This document shows positions 13,722 through 22,675 of a stretch of DNA of 64,000 bases, one piece after another. Source of the stretch: Sphingomonas sp. Leaf22 (GTDB taxonomy: Bacteria > Pseudomonadota > Alphaproteobacteria > Sphingomonadales > Sphingomonadaceae); contig NZ_LMKP01000042.1 in assembly GCF_001421715.1 (NCBI RefSeq), positions 26,845 to 90,844 of the forward strand, in the 5' to 3' direction. The position numbers and the translations under genes are program-made. Within the stretch, counting starts at the first letter, position 1. Each line of letters begins with the position of its first letter. The notes beneath the pieces were generated by a model. It was not told the origin of the DNA. It saw only the letters and a program-made list of their open reading frames with translations, and searched no databases.

Positions 13722-14596
13722 CAGATCGCACCCGAGAAGGTGTCGCACTGCGCCGGATCGCCGCTCTGCAACCCACGCTGCAGCCACTTCATCCGCTGCG
13801 CCGACGTGCCATGGGTGAAGGTCTCGGGGGATGCACTGTTCCCCTGCAGCGTGTCGTCGCCGATCGCCTGGGCAGCGCGCAGCCCTTCTTCGATATCGCC
13901 GGGTTCGAGGCGGTTGCGGTTGCGTGCCGCCCAGACACCGGCATAGCAATCGGCTTGCAACTCCAGCCGTACCGACTGGGCGTTGCCCTGCGCCTTAGGC
14001 AGCGTCTGCTGGGCGCGGCTGACCGTTTCGGCCTGTCCGGTCAGGTTCTGGATATGATGGCCGACCTCATGCGCGATGACATAGGCCTGCGCGAAGTCAC
14101 CCGCCGCGCCGAACCGTTGCGACAACTCCCGGAAAAAACTGGTGTCGAGATACACGCCACGATCCGGCGGGCAATAGAAGGGACCCATCGCCGATTGCGC
14201 CGCACCGCATCCCGACCGCGCGCCTTGTTGATAGAAGCGCATCGTCGGCAGGGGATATTGCTGCCCTTGTTCGCGGAAGATCGCCGTCCACGTCTGGTTG
14301 GTCGATTGCAGGACGCGGCAGGCGAACAACTCTTCGGCAGTGTCGCACGGAACATTGCCCTGCTGCGAACCCTGTTGCGTCGTCGGGGCCTGCCCACCGG
14401 TCAGCAGGCCACCGCCGCCCGAGAACATCAGGAAGGCGATGGCAACGACGGCAAGAATGCCGATCGTCCCGCAGCCGAGCCCACGTCCCAGCAACAATGG
14501 CAGCAAGCCCAGCAGGTTGAATCCGCCTCCGCCGCCGCCACCACCCCGGCCGAGATCCTCTACATTGCTGGCGGGATCGAGATCGTCGAGGCGCAT
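13721..14596 (-). CDS. Neutral zinc metallopeptidase, YpfJ/KPN_02809 family
   Basis: A 291-residue membrane-anchored putative metalloprotease. The start MRLDDLDPASNVEDLGRG matches the N-terminus usual for YpfJ, so ATG 14596 is preferred over an upstream GTG at 14647. A Gly-rich stretch and one membrane helix (GTIGILAVVAIAFLMF, about 45-62) precede a periplasmic domain with the zinc motif HEVGHH, and further on LELQADCYAGVWA, whose Glu/Asp are typical ligands or catalytic residues. It heads a three-gene overlapping operon with the Gre-like and YaiI genes. The physiological substrate is unknown. Confidence 0.9.
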   Translation of the reverse strand: MRLDDLDPASNVEDLGRGGGGGGGGFNLLGLLPLLLGRGLGCGTIGILAVVAIAFLMFSGGGGLLTGGQAPTTQQGSQQGNVPCDTAEELFACRVLQSTNQTWTAIFREQGQQYPLPTMRFYQQGARSGCGAAQSAMGPFYCPPDRGVYLDTSFFRELSQRFGAAGDFAQAYVIAHEVGHHIQNLTGQAETVSRAQQTLPKAQGNAQSVRLELQADCYAGVWAARNRNRLEPGDIEEGLRAAQAIGDDTLQGNSASPETFTHGTSAQRMKWLQRGLQSGDPAQCDTFSGAI

Positions 14597-14651
14597 GGGC
14601 GGCGGTCCGTTCGTTGAAGGTCCGTACTGGAATGCGCGAAACGGCACCTGC

Positions 14652-14695
14652 GTTGCAACCGCTGTCCACGAAATCGGTTGTAGGGGCGTTGCAAC
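14652..14695. promoter_or_regulatory. Paired GTTGCAAC palindromes between divergent genes
   Basis: The 11-mer CGTTGCAACCG occurs exactly twice, at 14651-14661 and 14687-14697. Each copy contains the 8-bp palindrome GTTGCAAC, and a further half site CGGTTG lies at 14675-14680. The sites are in the short gap between the leftward metallopeptidase operon and the rightward patatin gene, spaced 36 bases. They look like operator sites for a dimeric regulator that I cannot name. Confidence 0.5.
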
Positions 14696-14724
14696 CGATT
14701 CGTATAACTCACAAAGTGTCCCCG

Positions 14725-15885
14725 ATGGCCGAAGCCGATCCCCGCCTGCGCCGACAATCCCCGCCCGGCCTGCCGCTCCCCGACTGCGTCGCGCTGGTGT
14801 TGCAGGGCGGTGGCGCGCTCGGAAGCTATCAGGCGGGGGTGATCGAGCGGCTGGACGAGACCGGGATCGAGGTCGACTGGGTCGCCGGGATTTCGATCGG
14901 TGCGATCAACGCCGCGATCTTTGCCGGTAACCCGCCCGGACATCGCGTCGCACGACTGCGCGATTTCTGGACGCAGGCGGCGGGCGTGCTGCCATGGTTC
15001 CCGATCCTGCCCGACGACCGGGTGCGCGAATGGGTGCATGAATGGTCGGCGGGGGTGGTGCTGGCGACCGGCGTGCCCGGCTTCTTCCGCCAACGCGGGC
15101 TGCCCCCGCAATTCGCCGCCCCCGGCACGGCTGCTGCGCTCAGCTATTATGATACGACGCCGTTACGTGAAACGCTCGACCGGCTGGTCGACTGGGATCG
15201 GGTCAATGACGGACCGGTGCGGCTGTCCGTCGGGGCGGTCGATATCGAAAGCGGCAACTTCGTCTATTTCGACAGCGCGCGCGAACGCCTGGATGCGCGA
15301 CACGTCATGGCGTCGGGCGCGTTGCCGCCGGGCCTGCCGCCGGTCGAGATCGACGGGCGCTGGTATTGGGACGGCGGGCTGGTATCCAACACCCCGCTGA
15401 CCCACATCCTCGACCATCAGCGCGACCCGATGCTGGTGTTTCAGGTCGATCTGTTTCCCGCCGAAGCACTGTTGCCGCGCACGATCGGCGATGTCGTCGC
15501 CCGGGAAAAGGAAATCCGCTTTTCCAGCCGGACGCGACAGGTGACCGCCGACCGGCTGCGCCTGCGGCAGGAGCGCGAGCTGATCCGGCGCATGGTCGCC
15601 AAGCTGCCGGTCGAACTGCGCGACGATGCCGATGTCCGCGCGCTCGAGGCGATGGCCGACGAACACCCCTTGAGCCTCGTCCACCTGATCTATCGCGCCA
15701 ATCGTTGGGAAGGCGGGGCGCGCGACTTCGAATTTTCGGCACGCGCGATGGAGGAGCATTGGGCGGCGGGTCGGGCGGCGATCGCCGACACGCTCGCCAA
15801 TGCCCGCGTCGTCGCCGAAAACATCCTCGACGGTCGGACCGCGGCGTTCGACCTCACCCCGCATCTTCATCAACGCCAAGGATAA
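14725..15885 (+). CDS. Patatin-like phospholipase with DUF3734-type C-terminus
   Basis: A 386-residue putative lipid acyl hydrolase. The oxyanion loop is LQGGGALGSYQAG (about residues 31-43), the nucleophile is Ser57 in GISIGA, and the second catalytic residue is Asp216 in WYWDGGLVSN. The C-terminal 140 residues (EIRFSSRTRQVTADRLRLR onward) match the DUF3734 extension found with this subfamily. It starts at ATG 14725. It sits three bases upstream of a 3-hydroxybutyrate dehydrogenase, so a role in mobilising polyhydroxybutyrate or membrane lipid is plausible, but that is inferred from context only. Confidence 0.9.
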   Translation: MAEADPRLRRQSPPGLPLPDCVALVLQGGGALGSYQAGVIERLDETGIEVDWVAGISIGAINAAIFAGNPPGHRVARLRDFWTQAAGVLPWFPILPDDRVREWVHEWSAGVVLATGVPGFFRQRGLPPQFAAPGTAAALSYYDTTPLRETLDRLVDWDRVNDGPVRLSVGAVDIESGNFVYFDSARERLDARHVMASGALPPGLPPVEIDGRWYWDGGLVSNTPLTHILDHQRDPMLVFQVDLFPAEALLPRTIGDVVAREKEIRFSSRTRQVTADRLRLRQERELIRRMVAKLPVELRDDADVRALEAMADEHPLSLVHLIYRANRWEGGARDFEFSARAMEEHWAAGRAAIADTLANARVVAENILDGRTAAFDLTPHLHQRQG

Positions 15886-15888
15886 TCC

Positions 15889-16674
15889 ATGTTCCTCAAG
15901 GGCAAGACCGCGATCGTCACCGGCTCCACCTCCGGCATCGGCCTCGCCTATGCGAAGGCATTTGCCGCGGAGGGCGCGACCGTCGTCATCAACGGCTTCG
16001 GCGACGAGGAGAAAATCGAGGCCGAACGCGCCGCGCTGGCGCAGGCAAGCGGTGCCGAGGCGCGCTACGACAAGGCCGACATGACCAAGCCGGACCAGAT
16101 CGCGGCGATGGTCGACAAGGCGGCGGCGGAGTTCGGATCGGTCGACATCGTCGTCAACAATGCCGGTATCCAGCATGTCGCGAAGATCGAGGAATTCCCG
16201 ATCGACAAATGGGATGCAATCCTCGCGATCAACCTGTCATCGGCCTTCCACATGATCCGGGCCGCCGTGCCCCATATGAAGAAGGGCGGATGGGGCCGGA
16301 TCATCAACACCGCGTCGGCGCACAGTCTGGTCGCCAGCCCCAACAAGTCGGCCTATGTCACCGCCAAGCACGGTCTGGCCGGGCTGACCAAGACCGTCGC
16401 GCTGGAAGTCGCGACCTTCGGCATCACCGCCAACTGCATCTCGCCCGGCTATGTCTGGACCCCGCTGGTCGAGCAACAAATTCCCGATACCATGGCCTCA
16501 CGTGGCCTGACCCGCGAACAGGTGATGAACGACGTGCTGCTGGCGGCACAGCCGACCAAGGAGTTCGTCACGTCCGAACAGGTGGCAAGCCTCGCGCTCT
16601 ATCTGTGCCGGGACGAGGCGAAGGCGATCACCGGCACCAACCTGTCGATCGACGGCGGCTGGACCGCGGCATGA
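15889..16674 (+). CDS. bdhA: 3-hydroxybutyrate dehydrogenase
   Basis: A 261-residue short-chain dehydrogenase that interconverts 3-hydroxybutyrate and acetoacetate with NAD. The cofactor loop TGSTSGIG is at residues 11-18, NNAGIQH at 90-96, and catalytic Ser143, Tyr156 and Lys160 are in place. The text SAHSLVASPNKSAYVTAKHG and the C-terminal DGGWTA are characteristic of bacterial 3-hydroxybutyrate dehydrogenases rather than general reductases. It starts three bases after the patatin gene, so the two form an operon for using stored or imported hydroxybutyrate. Confidence 0.92.
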   Translation: MFLKGKTAIVTGSTSGIGLAYAKAFAAEGATVVINGFGDEEKIEAERAALAQASGAEARYDKADMTKPDQIAAMVDKAAAEFGSVDIVVNNAGIQHVAKIEEFPIDKWDAILAINLSSAFHMIRAAVPHMKKGGWGRIINTASAHSLVASPNKSAYVTAKHGLAGLTKTVALEVATFGITANCISPGYVWTPLVEQQIPDTMASRGLTREQVMNDVLLAAQPTKEFVTSEQVASLALYLCRDEAKAITGTNLSIDGGWTAA

Positions 16675-16681
16675 TCGCAGC

Positions 16682-17323
16682 ATGAAGCAGAGCGCGTGCA
16701 TCGCCGGGCTGATGCTCGGCCTGTCGACCGGCGGTTGTGGCGGCGGGGCAGGGGCGGCATCGGCCGGCACCGCTCCGTCGGAGCGTCCCGCCGCCGGCGA
16801 CGACTGGCGGCGCGTGGCGACGCCGGCCGATCGCGATCGACTGCGGCGCTGGCGCGAGGCGTGGATGGCGGCCTTGCCCCGCGCCCGCGCGGCCGATCCG
16901 GCGGCGATCGCCGAGCAGGGTGCGTTGTTTCAGCCCGACCTCGCGCTGACCGGCACGGCTCCGTCCGGCCGCTATCGTTGCCGGGTGTTCAAACTGGGCG
17001 CGGCGGGTAGCGCGATGCGCGATTTCACCGCCTATCCGCCGTTCGACTGCAGCATCGCCGACGAAGGGCGTGTGCGCAGCTTCTACAAGGAAACCGGATC
17101 GCAGCGCCCGGTCGGGCTGTTGTTCGCCGATGGCGACCGGACGATCTTCCTCGGCACGCTGTTGCTCGGCGACGAACGGGCGGCGCTGCAATATGGGCAG
17201 GACCGCGACCGCGACATGGCGGGCGTGCTGGAACGCATCGGCGAACGGCGCTGGCGGCTGGTGCTGCCCTATCCGCGGTTCGAATCGCTGCTGGACGTGA
17301 TCGAACTGGTGCCGGCGGACTGA
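16682..17323 (+). CDS. DUF4893-type lipoprotein
   Basis: A 213-residue exported protein. The N-terminus has a short hydrophobic signal ending LSTGGCGGG, which resembles a lipobox with Cys19. The mature part includes DRLRRWREAWMAAL, the conserved RYRCRVFKLG, FKLG-proximal CSI, and LVLPYPRFESLLDVIELVP at the end. This pattern is typical of the DUF4893 family found in sphingomonads. Function is unknown. It follows the dehydrogenase by seven bases and may be cotranscribed. Confidence 0.8.
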   Translation: MKQSACIAGLMLGLSTGGCGGGAGAASAGTAPSERPAAGDDWRRVATPADRDRLRRWREAWMAALPRARAADPAAIAEQGALFQPDLALTGTAPSGRYRCRVFKLGAAGSAMRDFTAYPPFDCSIADEGRVRSFYKETGSQRPVGLLFADGDRTIFLGTLLLGDERAALQYGQDRDRDMAGVLERIGERRWRLVLPYPRFESLLDVIELVPAD

Positions 17324-17339
17324 TTCTCCCGACGCACGC

Positions 17340-17375
17340 TGTTCGTCATTCCCGTCCGCACGGGAATGACGAACA
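17340..17375. repeat. Perfect 16-bp inverted repeat between convergent genes
   Basis: The arms TGTTCGTCATTCCCGT and ACGGGAATGACGAACA are fully complementary around a CCGC loop. It lies between two genes that converge and can serve as a bidirectional terminator. The GGGAATGACGAA half recurs at 12571-12583, so this is a second dispersed palindrome family. Confidence 0.85.
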
Positions 17376-17383
17376 CGACTGCA

Positions 17384-17848
17384 CTACGCCGGCAGCGTCC
17401 GCCGAACCGTCTCGTAGCAATCGTCGATATGCGAATTGCCGACCAGCTTCATCGCCCCGAAACTGATGCCCGCCGCCGCGATCTGTCCGGCGAACGGCAC
17501 GAACCGCAACAACGACTTGCTGGCATAGCGCGCGCCGACCCGGCGGATCAGCATCGTCACCACCCGCCGGGTGATCGACCGGCCGATGACGCCGTTGCCC
17601 AGATTGGCGGCGATCAACAGCACCTGCTTGGCCCGATCGGGTTCGAGCGCCTGAACCTGTTTCTCGCTCAGCCCGAACCGGTCGCTTATGTCGGGCAGCA
17701 ATTTCGTCAGGATATTGGCGTCGACGATCAGGTCCGCGCCGGGCACCGGCACCGCCGAAGCGCCCGCCGATACCAGCGCGCGCTTGGTCACCAGCTTGCG
17801 CGCGTCGTCGCGGACGCGGTCGAGTTCGGCGATGGTCGTGATGTGCAT
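17384..17848 (-). CDS. Small membrane-associated protein, DUF697-like
   Basis: A 154-residue protein. An N-terminal helix (TTIAELDRVRDDARKLVTKRA) is followed by SAGASAVPVPGADLIVDANIL, which resembles the hydrophobic start of DUF697/YcjF-like domains that accompany small GTPases. Later come VLLIAANLGNGVIG and FAGQIAAAGISFGAMKLVG, both moderately hydrophobic. No GTPase partner is nearby. The start is ATG 17848. The function is unknown and the family link is tentative. Confidence 0.6.
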   Translation of the reverse strand: MHITTIAELDRVRDDARKLVTKRALVSAGASAVPVPGADLIVDANILTKLLPDISDRFGLSEKQVQALEPDRAKQVLLIAANLGNGVIGRSITRRVVTMLIRRVGARYASKSLLRFVPFAGQIAAAGISFGAMKLVGNSHIDDCYETVRRTLPA

Positions 17849-17949
17849 GATGGCCCCGTGTCGTTTCGTTGCCGCATCAACGCCGTTCTTGCCAAGCGGC
17901 TCCCGATCTTTAAGTTTGCCGATATTCGATATTTAGGACGGACCTGTTG

Positions 17950-20088
17950 ATGATCGTACGTCTCGGCGCGTTGCTCGCCACGACCGCTTTCGCGCTTCCG
18001 GCGAATGGAGCCGCCATGCCGCAAACCCCGACTGCCGCCGCCGCCATCGACGCCACCCCGCTGACCGCGAAATGGGGCGGCCCATATCAGGGGGTGCCGC
18101 CATGGGACAAGGTGACGCCGGCGATGTTTCCGGCCGCCTTCCCGGTGGCGATGGCCGAGATGCGCCGCGAGATCCACGCGATCCGTGACGACAAGCGACC
18201 GGCGACGTTCAGGACGGTCATCGAACCGCTGCAACTGGCCGGCGAGATGATGGACCGCGTCGGGTCGATGTGGGGCGTCTATACCAGCAACCTCACGACG
18301 AAGGAGGTGCAGGCGATCGATCGTGAATGGTCGCCCAAACTGTCGGCGTTCAACGACGAACTGTTCCTCGACCCGAAACTGTTCGCCCGGATCAAGGCGG
18401 CGTACGACAGCCGCGCCAAACAGAATCTGAACCCCCAGCAATTGCGCTTGCTGGAGCGGACCTATCGCAGCTTCGTCCGGCGCGGCAGCCTGCTGACCGA
18501 TGCGCAGCGTCAGCAGGTCAGCGGCCTGAACCAGCACCTGTCGGTCGCCTATAACGACTTCAGTCAAAAGGTCCTTGCCGACGAGGAGACGTGGATCGTC
18601 GTCGACGATGCCAGGCAGTTGGCGGGCCTGCCCGACAGCTTCGTCGCATCGCTGAAGGCGGCGGCCGACGAACGCGGCCTTGCCGGCAAATGGGCGATCG
18701 TGAACACGCGGTCGTCGGTCGCGCCGGTGCTGACCTATGCCACCGACCGGGCTTTGCGCGAAAAGGTCTGGCGTGCCTTCACCATGCGCGGCGACAATGG
18801 CGGCGCGAACGATACCAAGGCGACAATCGCCACGATCCTGAAGCTGCGGCAGGAGCGGGCGAAGCTGCTCGGCTTCCGCAACCACGCCTATCTCCGCATG
18901 GACGACACGATGGCGGGCACGCCTGCCAATGCGAAGGCGCTTATGATGCGCGTCTGGCCCGCCGCCGTCGCGCGCGTGCGGGAGGAAGTGGCGGACATGC
19001 AGGCGCTTGCCGTCAAGGACGACGCGACCATCACCATCGCGCCATGGGATTATCGCTTCTATGCCGAAAAGGTGCGCAAGGCGAAGTACGACCTCGATGA
19101 AAGCGAGGTGAAGCCGTATCTGCAACTCGACAATATCCTTGCCGGTGCCTTTTATGCGGCGGGACGGCTCTACGACCTGAAGTTCACCGAGAATACCGGG
19201 CAGATTCCGGTGTTCGAAAAGAATGTCCGGACCTTCGTCGTGACCGACGCGCGGACGGGCAAGAATGTCGGTGTGTTCTATTTCGATGCGTTCGCCCGTT
19301 CGGGCAAACGATCGGGGGCATGGGCGACCCGGTATCGCGGCCAGCAGAAGCTGGGCGGTGAGACCAACGTGCTGGCGTCGAACAACAATAATTTCGTGAA
19401 GGGTGCGGCCGGGCAGCCGACGCTGATCAGCCTCGACGATGCGACGACGCTGTTCCACGAATTCGGCCATGCGATCCATTCGCTGTTGCAGGACGTTACC
19501 TATCCGGGTCTTGCCGGCACGCCGCGCGACTTTGTCGAATATCCCAGCCAGGTGAACGAAAACTGGTTGCTGACCCGCGACGTGCTCGACCACTATGCCA
19601 AACATTACCAGACCGGCCAGCCGATGCCGCAGGCGCTGGTCGACAAGATCGAGAAGTCGTCGACCTTCAATCAGGGTTTCTCGACGGTCGAGTATCTGTC
19701 GTCGGCGATCGTCGACATGGCGTTGCATGATCGCGAGACGCCGGTGACCGACCCGGCGGCGTTCGAGCGCGACACGCTGGCGCAGATCGGGATGCCCAAG
19801 GAAATCGTGATGCGGCACCGCCTACCGCAGTTCAATCACCTGTTCTCATCCGACGCCTATTCGGCGGGCTATTATTCCTATCTGTGGTCGGAAACGATGG
19901 ACGCCGACACCTGGGCCGCGTTCGAGGCGACCGGCAATGTCTGGGACAAAGCAACGGCGGATCGTTTCCGCAAGACGCTGCTGTCGACCGGCAACGAAAC
20001 CGACCGCAAGGAAGCCTATCGCGCCTTCCGTGGACGCGACCCGGACGTGACCGCGCTGTTCAAACGCCGCGGCTTCCCGGTCCAGTAA
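17950..20088 (+). CDS. M3 family metallopeptidase (oligopeptidase/dipeptidyl carboxypeptidase type)
   Basis: A 712-residue zinc peptidase with a signal peptide (VRLGALLATTAFALPANGAA), so it probably acts in the periplasm like Dcp-type enzymes. The zinc motif HEFGHAIHSLL is near residues 503-513, and the third ligand is probably in the conserved FVEYPSQVNENWL segment. The C-terminus has NHLFSSDAYSAGYYSYLWSE, typical of M3 peptidases for substrate-carboxylate binding. The ATG at 17950 is preferred over a TTG three bases upstream. These enzymes cut short peptides. It is monocistronic and followed by a palindromic repeat. Confidence 0.93.
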   Translation: MIVRLGALLATTAFALPANGAAMPQTPTAAAAIDATPLTAKWGGPYQGVPPWDKVTPAMFPAAFPVAMAEMRREIHAIRDDKRPATFRTVIEPLQLAGEMMDRVGSMWGVYTSNLTTKEVQAIDREWSPKLSAFNDELFLDPKLFARIKAAYDSRAKQNLNPQQLRLLERTYRSFVRRGSLLTDAQRQQVSGLNQHLSVAYNDFSQKVLADEETWIVVDDARQLAGLPDSFVASLKAAADERGLAGKWAIVNTRSSVAPVLTYATDRALREKVWRAFTMRGDNGGANDTKATIATILKLRQERAKLLGFRNHAYLRMDDTMAGTPANAKALMMRVWPAAVARVREEVADMQALAVKDDATITIAPWDYRFYAEKVRKAKYDLDESEVKPYLQLDNILAGAFYAAGRLYDLKFTENTGQIPVFEKNVRTFVVTDARTGKNVGVFYFDAFARSGKRSGAWATRYRGQQKLGGETNVLASNNNNFVKGAAGQPTLISLDDATTLFHEFGHAIHSLLQDVTYPGLAGTPRDFVEYPSQVNENWLLTRDVLDHYAKHYQTGQPMPQALVDKIEKSSTFNQGFSTVEYLSSAIVDMALHDRETPVTDPAAFERDTLAQIGMPKEIVMRHRLPQFNHLFSSDAYSAGYYSYLWSETMDADTWAAFEATGNVWDKATADRFRKTLLSTGNETDRKEAYRAFRGRDPDVTALFKRRGFPVQ

Positions 20089-20216
20089 TTTCCTCCCCGG
20101 CACGGGGAGGGGGACCAGTGAAGCTGGTGGAAGGGGGGCGTCCGCATACGGACGCGTTGCGAGCGCGGACATCCCCTCCACCGTCCTGCGGAAGGTCCCC
20201 CCTAAATGGGAAGGAT
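20089..20216. repeat. Long form of the CCTCCCCG palindromic repeat (copy 2)
   Basis: It begins TCCTCCCCGGCACGGGGAGG, goes on with GGGGACCAGTGAAGCTGGTGGA, and later has CCCCTCCACCGTCCTGCGG and GGTCCCCC before ending in a degraded right arm (GGGAAGGATT). It directly follows the stop of the M3 peptidase. Blocks and order match copies at 12294 and 41082. Between here and the gene at 20363 nothing else is recognisable. Confidence 0.85.
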
Positions 20217-20362
20217 TGTCGGTCGCCGCTTCTCCCCATTTCGACGAAAGCGCCCGCCGGACCCATCCACCCTCTCGCCAAGCGCGTTGAAATTATATAA
20301 CAAGCGCGTGTAACGAGTCTGCGCGACCGAAACCGGCGACGTGGAAGCGACATGGAGAGTGC

Positions 20363-21655
20363 ATGACCGGCGATAGCCGCACGAATCTGCCGCGCCTCGC
20401 GCTGCATGTGCCCGAACCCAAATTCCGTCCCGGCGACGCGGTCGACTTCGCCGACGTGGCCGTGCCCGCCGCCGGCGCGCAGTCGCGTCCCGATACGACC
20501 GCTGCGCCCGACAGCTTCCACGAACTGGCCTACACGCTGGTCCGGGTGCTCGATGAACAGGGGCAGGCGGTCGGCCCGTGGAACCCGCGCCTCGACCCGG
20601 ACGTGTTGCGGCGGATGCTGCGCCACATGGCGACGGTCCGCGCCTTCGACGAGCGCATGTTCCGCGCGCAGCGGCAGGGCAAGACCAGCTTCTACATGAA
20701 ATGCACCGGCGAGGAGGCGATCGCCGTCGCTGGCACGATGGCGCTCGACCGCGACGACATGACCTTTCCCAGCTATCGTCAGCAGGGCATCCTGATCGCG
20801 CGGGATTACCCGATGGTCGAGATGATGAACCAGATCTACTCGAACCGCGGCGACAAGTTGCAGGGCAAGCAGTTGCCGATCATGTATTCGTCGAAGGACT
20901 ATGGCTTCTTCTCGATCTCGGGCAACCTGACGACGCAATATCCGCAGGCGGTCGGCTGGGCGATGGCGTCGGCATCGAAGGGCGATACCCGCATCGCGGC
21001 GACGTGGTGCGGGGAGGGGAGTACGGCGGAAGGCGACTTCCACTCGGCGCTGACCTTCGCCACCGTCTATCGCGCACCGGTGATCTTCAATGTCGTCAAC
21101 AACCAGTGGGCGATCAGCAGCTTTTCGGGGTTCGCGGGGGCAGAGGCAACGACCTTTGCCGCGCGCGCGATCGGCTATGGCATCGCCGGCCTGCGGGTCG
21201 ACGGCAATGACGCGCTGGCGGTTTATGCCGCGACGGCATGGGCGGCCGAGCGTGCGCGGACCAATGCCGGCCCGACGCTGATCGAGCATTTCACCTATCG
21301 GGCGGAGGGGCACTCGACCTCGGACGATCCGTCGCAATATCGATCGGCGGGCGAACCGACGGCATGGCCGCTCGGCGATCCCGTCGCGCGACTGAAAGGG
21401 CATCTGATCGCGATCGGCGAGTGGGATGATGAGCGTCACGCGGCAATGGATCGCGACGTCGCCGAACGCGTACGCGCGGCGCAGAAGGAAGCGGAAACCA
21501 ACGGCATCCTTGGCCACGGTCTGCATCAACCGCTCGACACGCTGTTCGACGGCGTGTTCGAGGAAATGCCGTGGCACCTGCGCGAGCAGCAGGCGCAGAT
21601 GATGGCCGAGGAGGAAGCCTCCGGCCGCCCCTGGGCGCGAAAGGAGGGGCACTGA
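20363..21655 (+). CDS. bkdA1: Branched-chain 2-oxoacid dehydrogenase E1 alpha subunit
   Basis: A 430-residue thiamine-diphosphate-dependent decarboxylase subunit that acts on the 2-oxoacids of valine, leucine and isoleucine. The N-terminal extension (LPRLALHVPEPKFRPGDAVDF) is typical of the 2-oxoisovalerate enzyme and absent from pyruvate dehydrogenase. The thiamine-diphosphate motif is GEGSTAEGDFH to VVNNQWAIS (about 217-252). FTYRAEGHSTSDDPSQYR is the phosphorylation-loop region. It is the first of three genes for E1 alpha, E1 beta and E2. The E3 lipoamide dehydrogenase is not in this cluster. Confidence 0.95.
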   Translation: MTGDSRTNLPRLALHVPEPKFRPGDAVDFADVAVPAAGAQSRPDTTAAPDSFHELAYTLVRVLDEQGQAVGPWNPRLDPDVLRRMLRHMATVRAFDERMFRAQRQGKTSFYMKCTGEEAIAVAGTMALDRDDMTFPSYRQQGILIARDYPMVEMMNQIYSNRGDKLQGKQLPIMYSSKDYGFFSISGNLTTQYPQAVGWAMASASKGDTRIAATWCGEGSTAEGDFHSALTFATVYRAPVIFNVVNNQWAISSFSGFAGAEATTFAARAIGYGIAGLRVDGNDALAVYAATAWAAERARTNAGPTLIEHFTYRAEGHSTSDDPSQYRSAGEPTAWPLGDPVARLKGHLIAIGEWDDERHAAMDRDVAERVRAAQKEAETNGILGHGLHQPLDTLFDGVFEEMPWHLREQQAQMMAEEEASGRPWARKEGH

Positions 21656-21656
21656 C

Positions 21657-22670
21657 ATGGCGCGGATGAACATGATCCAGGCGATCAACTCCGCCATGGA
21701 TGTCATGATGGATCGCGATCCGAACGTGATCGTGATGGGCGAGGATGTCGGTTATTTCGGCGGGGTGTTCCGCGCGACGGCGGGCCTGCAGAACAAATAT
21801 GGCAAGACGCGCGTGTTCGACACGCCGATCACCGAATGCGGCATCATCGGCGTCGCGGTCGGCATGGGGGCCTATGGCCTGCGTCCGGTGCCCGAAATCC
21901 AGTTCGCCGATTACATCTATCCGGCGCTCGACCAGCTGGTCAGCGAGGCGGCGCGGCTGCGCTATCGCTCGGCGGGTGACTTCATCGCGCCGATCACGGT
22001 CCGCTCGCCGTTCGGCGGCGGCATCTTCGGCGGGCAGACGCACAGCCAGTCGCCCGAAGGCATCTTCACCCACGTATCGGGCATCAAGACGGTGATCCCG
22101 TCGACGCCCTATGATGCCAAGGGGCTGCTGATCGCCGCGATCGAGGACAATGACCCGGTCCTCTTCTTCGAACCCAAGCGCATCTATAACGGCCCGTTCG
22201 ACGGCAATTGGGACAAGCCGGCGCAGAACTGGTCGAAACATCCGCAAGGCGAGGTGCCCGAGGACTATTACCGGATCGAACTGGGCAAGGCGAAGGTCGT
22301 GCGCGAAGGCGCGGACCTGACGATCCTCGCCTATGGCACGATGGTCCATGTCGCGCAGGCGACCGTGGAAGCGGCCGAAATCGACGCCGAAATCCTCGAC
22401 CTGCGCACGCTCGTGCCCCTCGATATCGAGGCGATCGAGGCGTCGGTGAAGAAGACCGGCCGCTGCATGATCGTGCACGAGGCGACCCGAACGGGCGGCT
22501 TCGGTGCCGAATTGTCGGCGCTGGTGCAGGAACGCTGTTTCCACCATCTCGAAGCGCCGATCGAGCGTGTGACCGGCTTCGACACGCCGTATCCGCACAG
22601 CCTCGAATGGGCGTATTTCCCGGGGCCGGTCCGCATCGGACAGGCGCTCAAGAAAATCATGCAGGACTGA
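21657..22670 (+). CDS. bkdA2: Branched-chain 2-oxoacid dehydrogenase E1 beta subunit
   Basis: A 337-residue transketolase-like beta subunit, which forms the alpha2-beta2 E1 with the preceding gene product. Signatures are VIVMGEDVGYFGGVFRAT (about 24-41), FDTPITECGIIGVAVGMGAYG, EIQFADYIYPALDQLVSEAA and the C-terminal half with LDLRTLVPLDIEAIEASVKKTGR. The ATG follows the E1 alpha stop by one base, so the two are translated together. Length and motifs agree with the branched-chain rather than the pyruvate enzyme. Confidence 0.95.
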   Translation: MARMNMIQAINSAMDVMMDRDPNVIVMGEDVGYFGGVFRATAGLQNKYGKTRVFDTPITECGIIGVAVGMGAYGLRPVPEIQFADYIYPALDQLVSEAARLRYRSAGDFIAPITVRSPFGGGIFGGQTHSQSPEGIFTHVSGIKTVIPSTPYDAKGLLIAAIEDNDPVLFFEPKRIYNGPFDGNWDKPAQNWSKHPQGEVPEDYYRIELGKAKVVREGADLTILAYGTMVHVAQATVEAAEIDAEILDLRTLVPLDIEAIEASVKKTGRCMIVHEATRTGGFGAELSALVQERCFHHLEAPIERVTGFDTPYPHSLEWAYFPGPVRIGQALKKIMQD

Positions 22671-22675
22671 CCGCC

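Noticed and set aside
17788..19818. 676-codon open frame on the reverse strand across the M3 peptidase
   Set aside because: It is a high-GC shadow: the sense frame encodes a full peptidase with a HEFGH site, while the antisense text is Arg/His/Gln-rich with no family signal.
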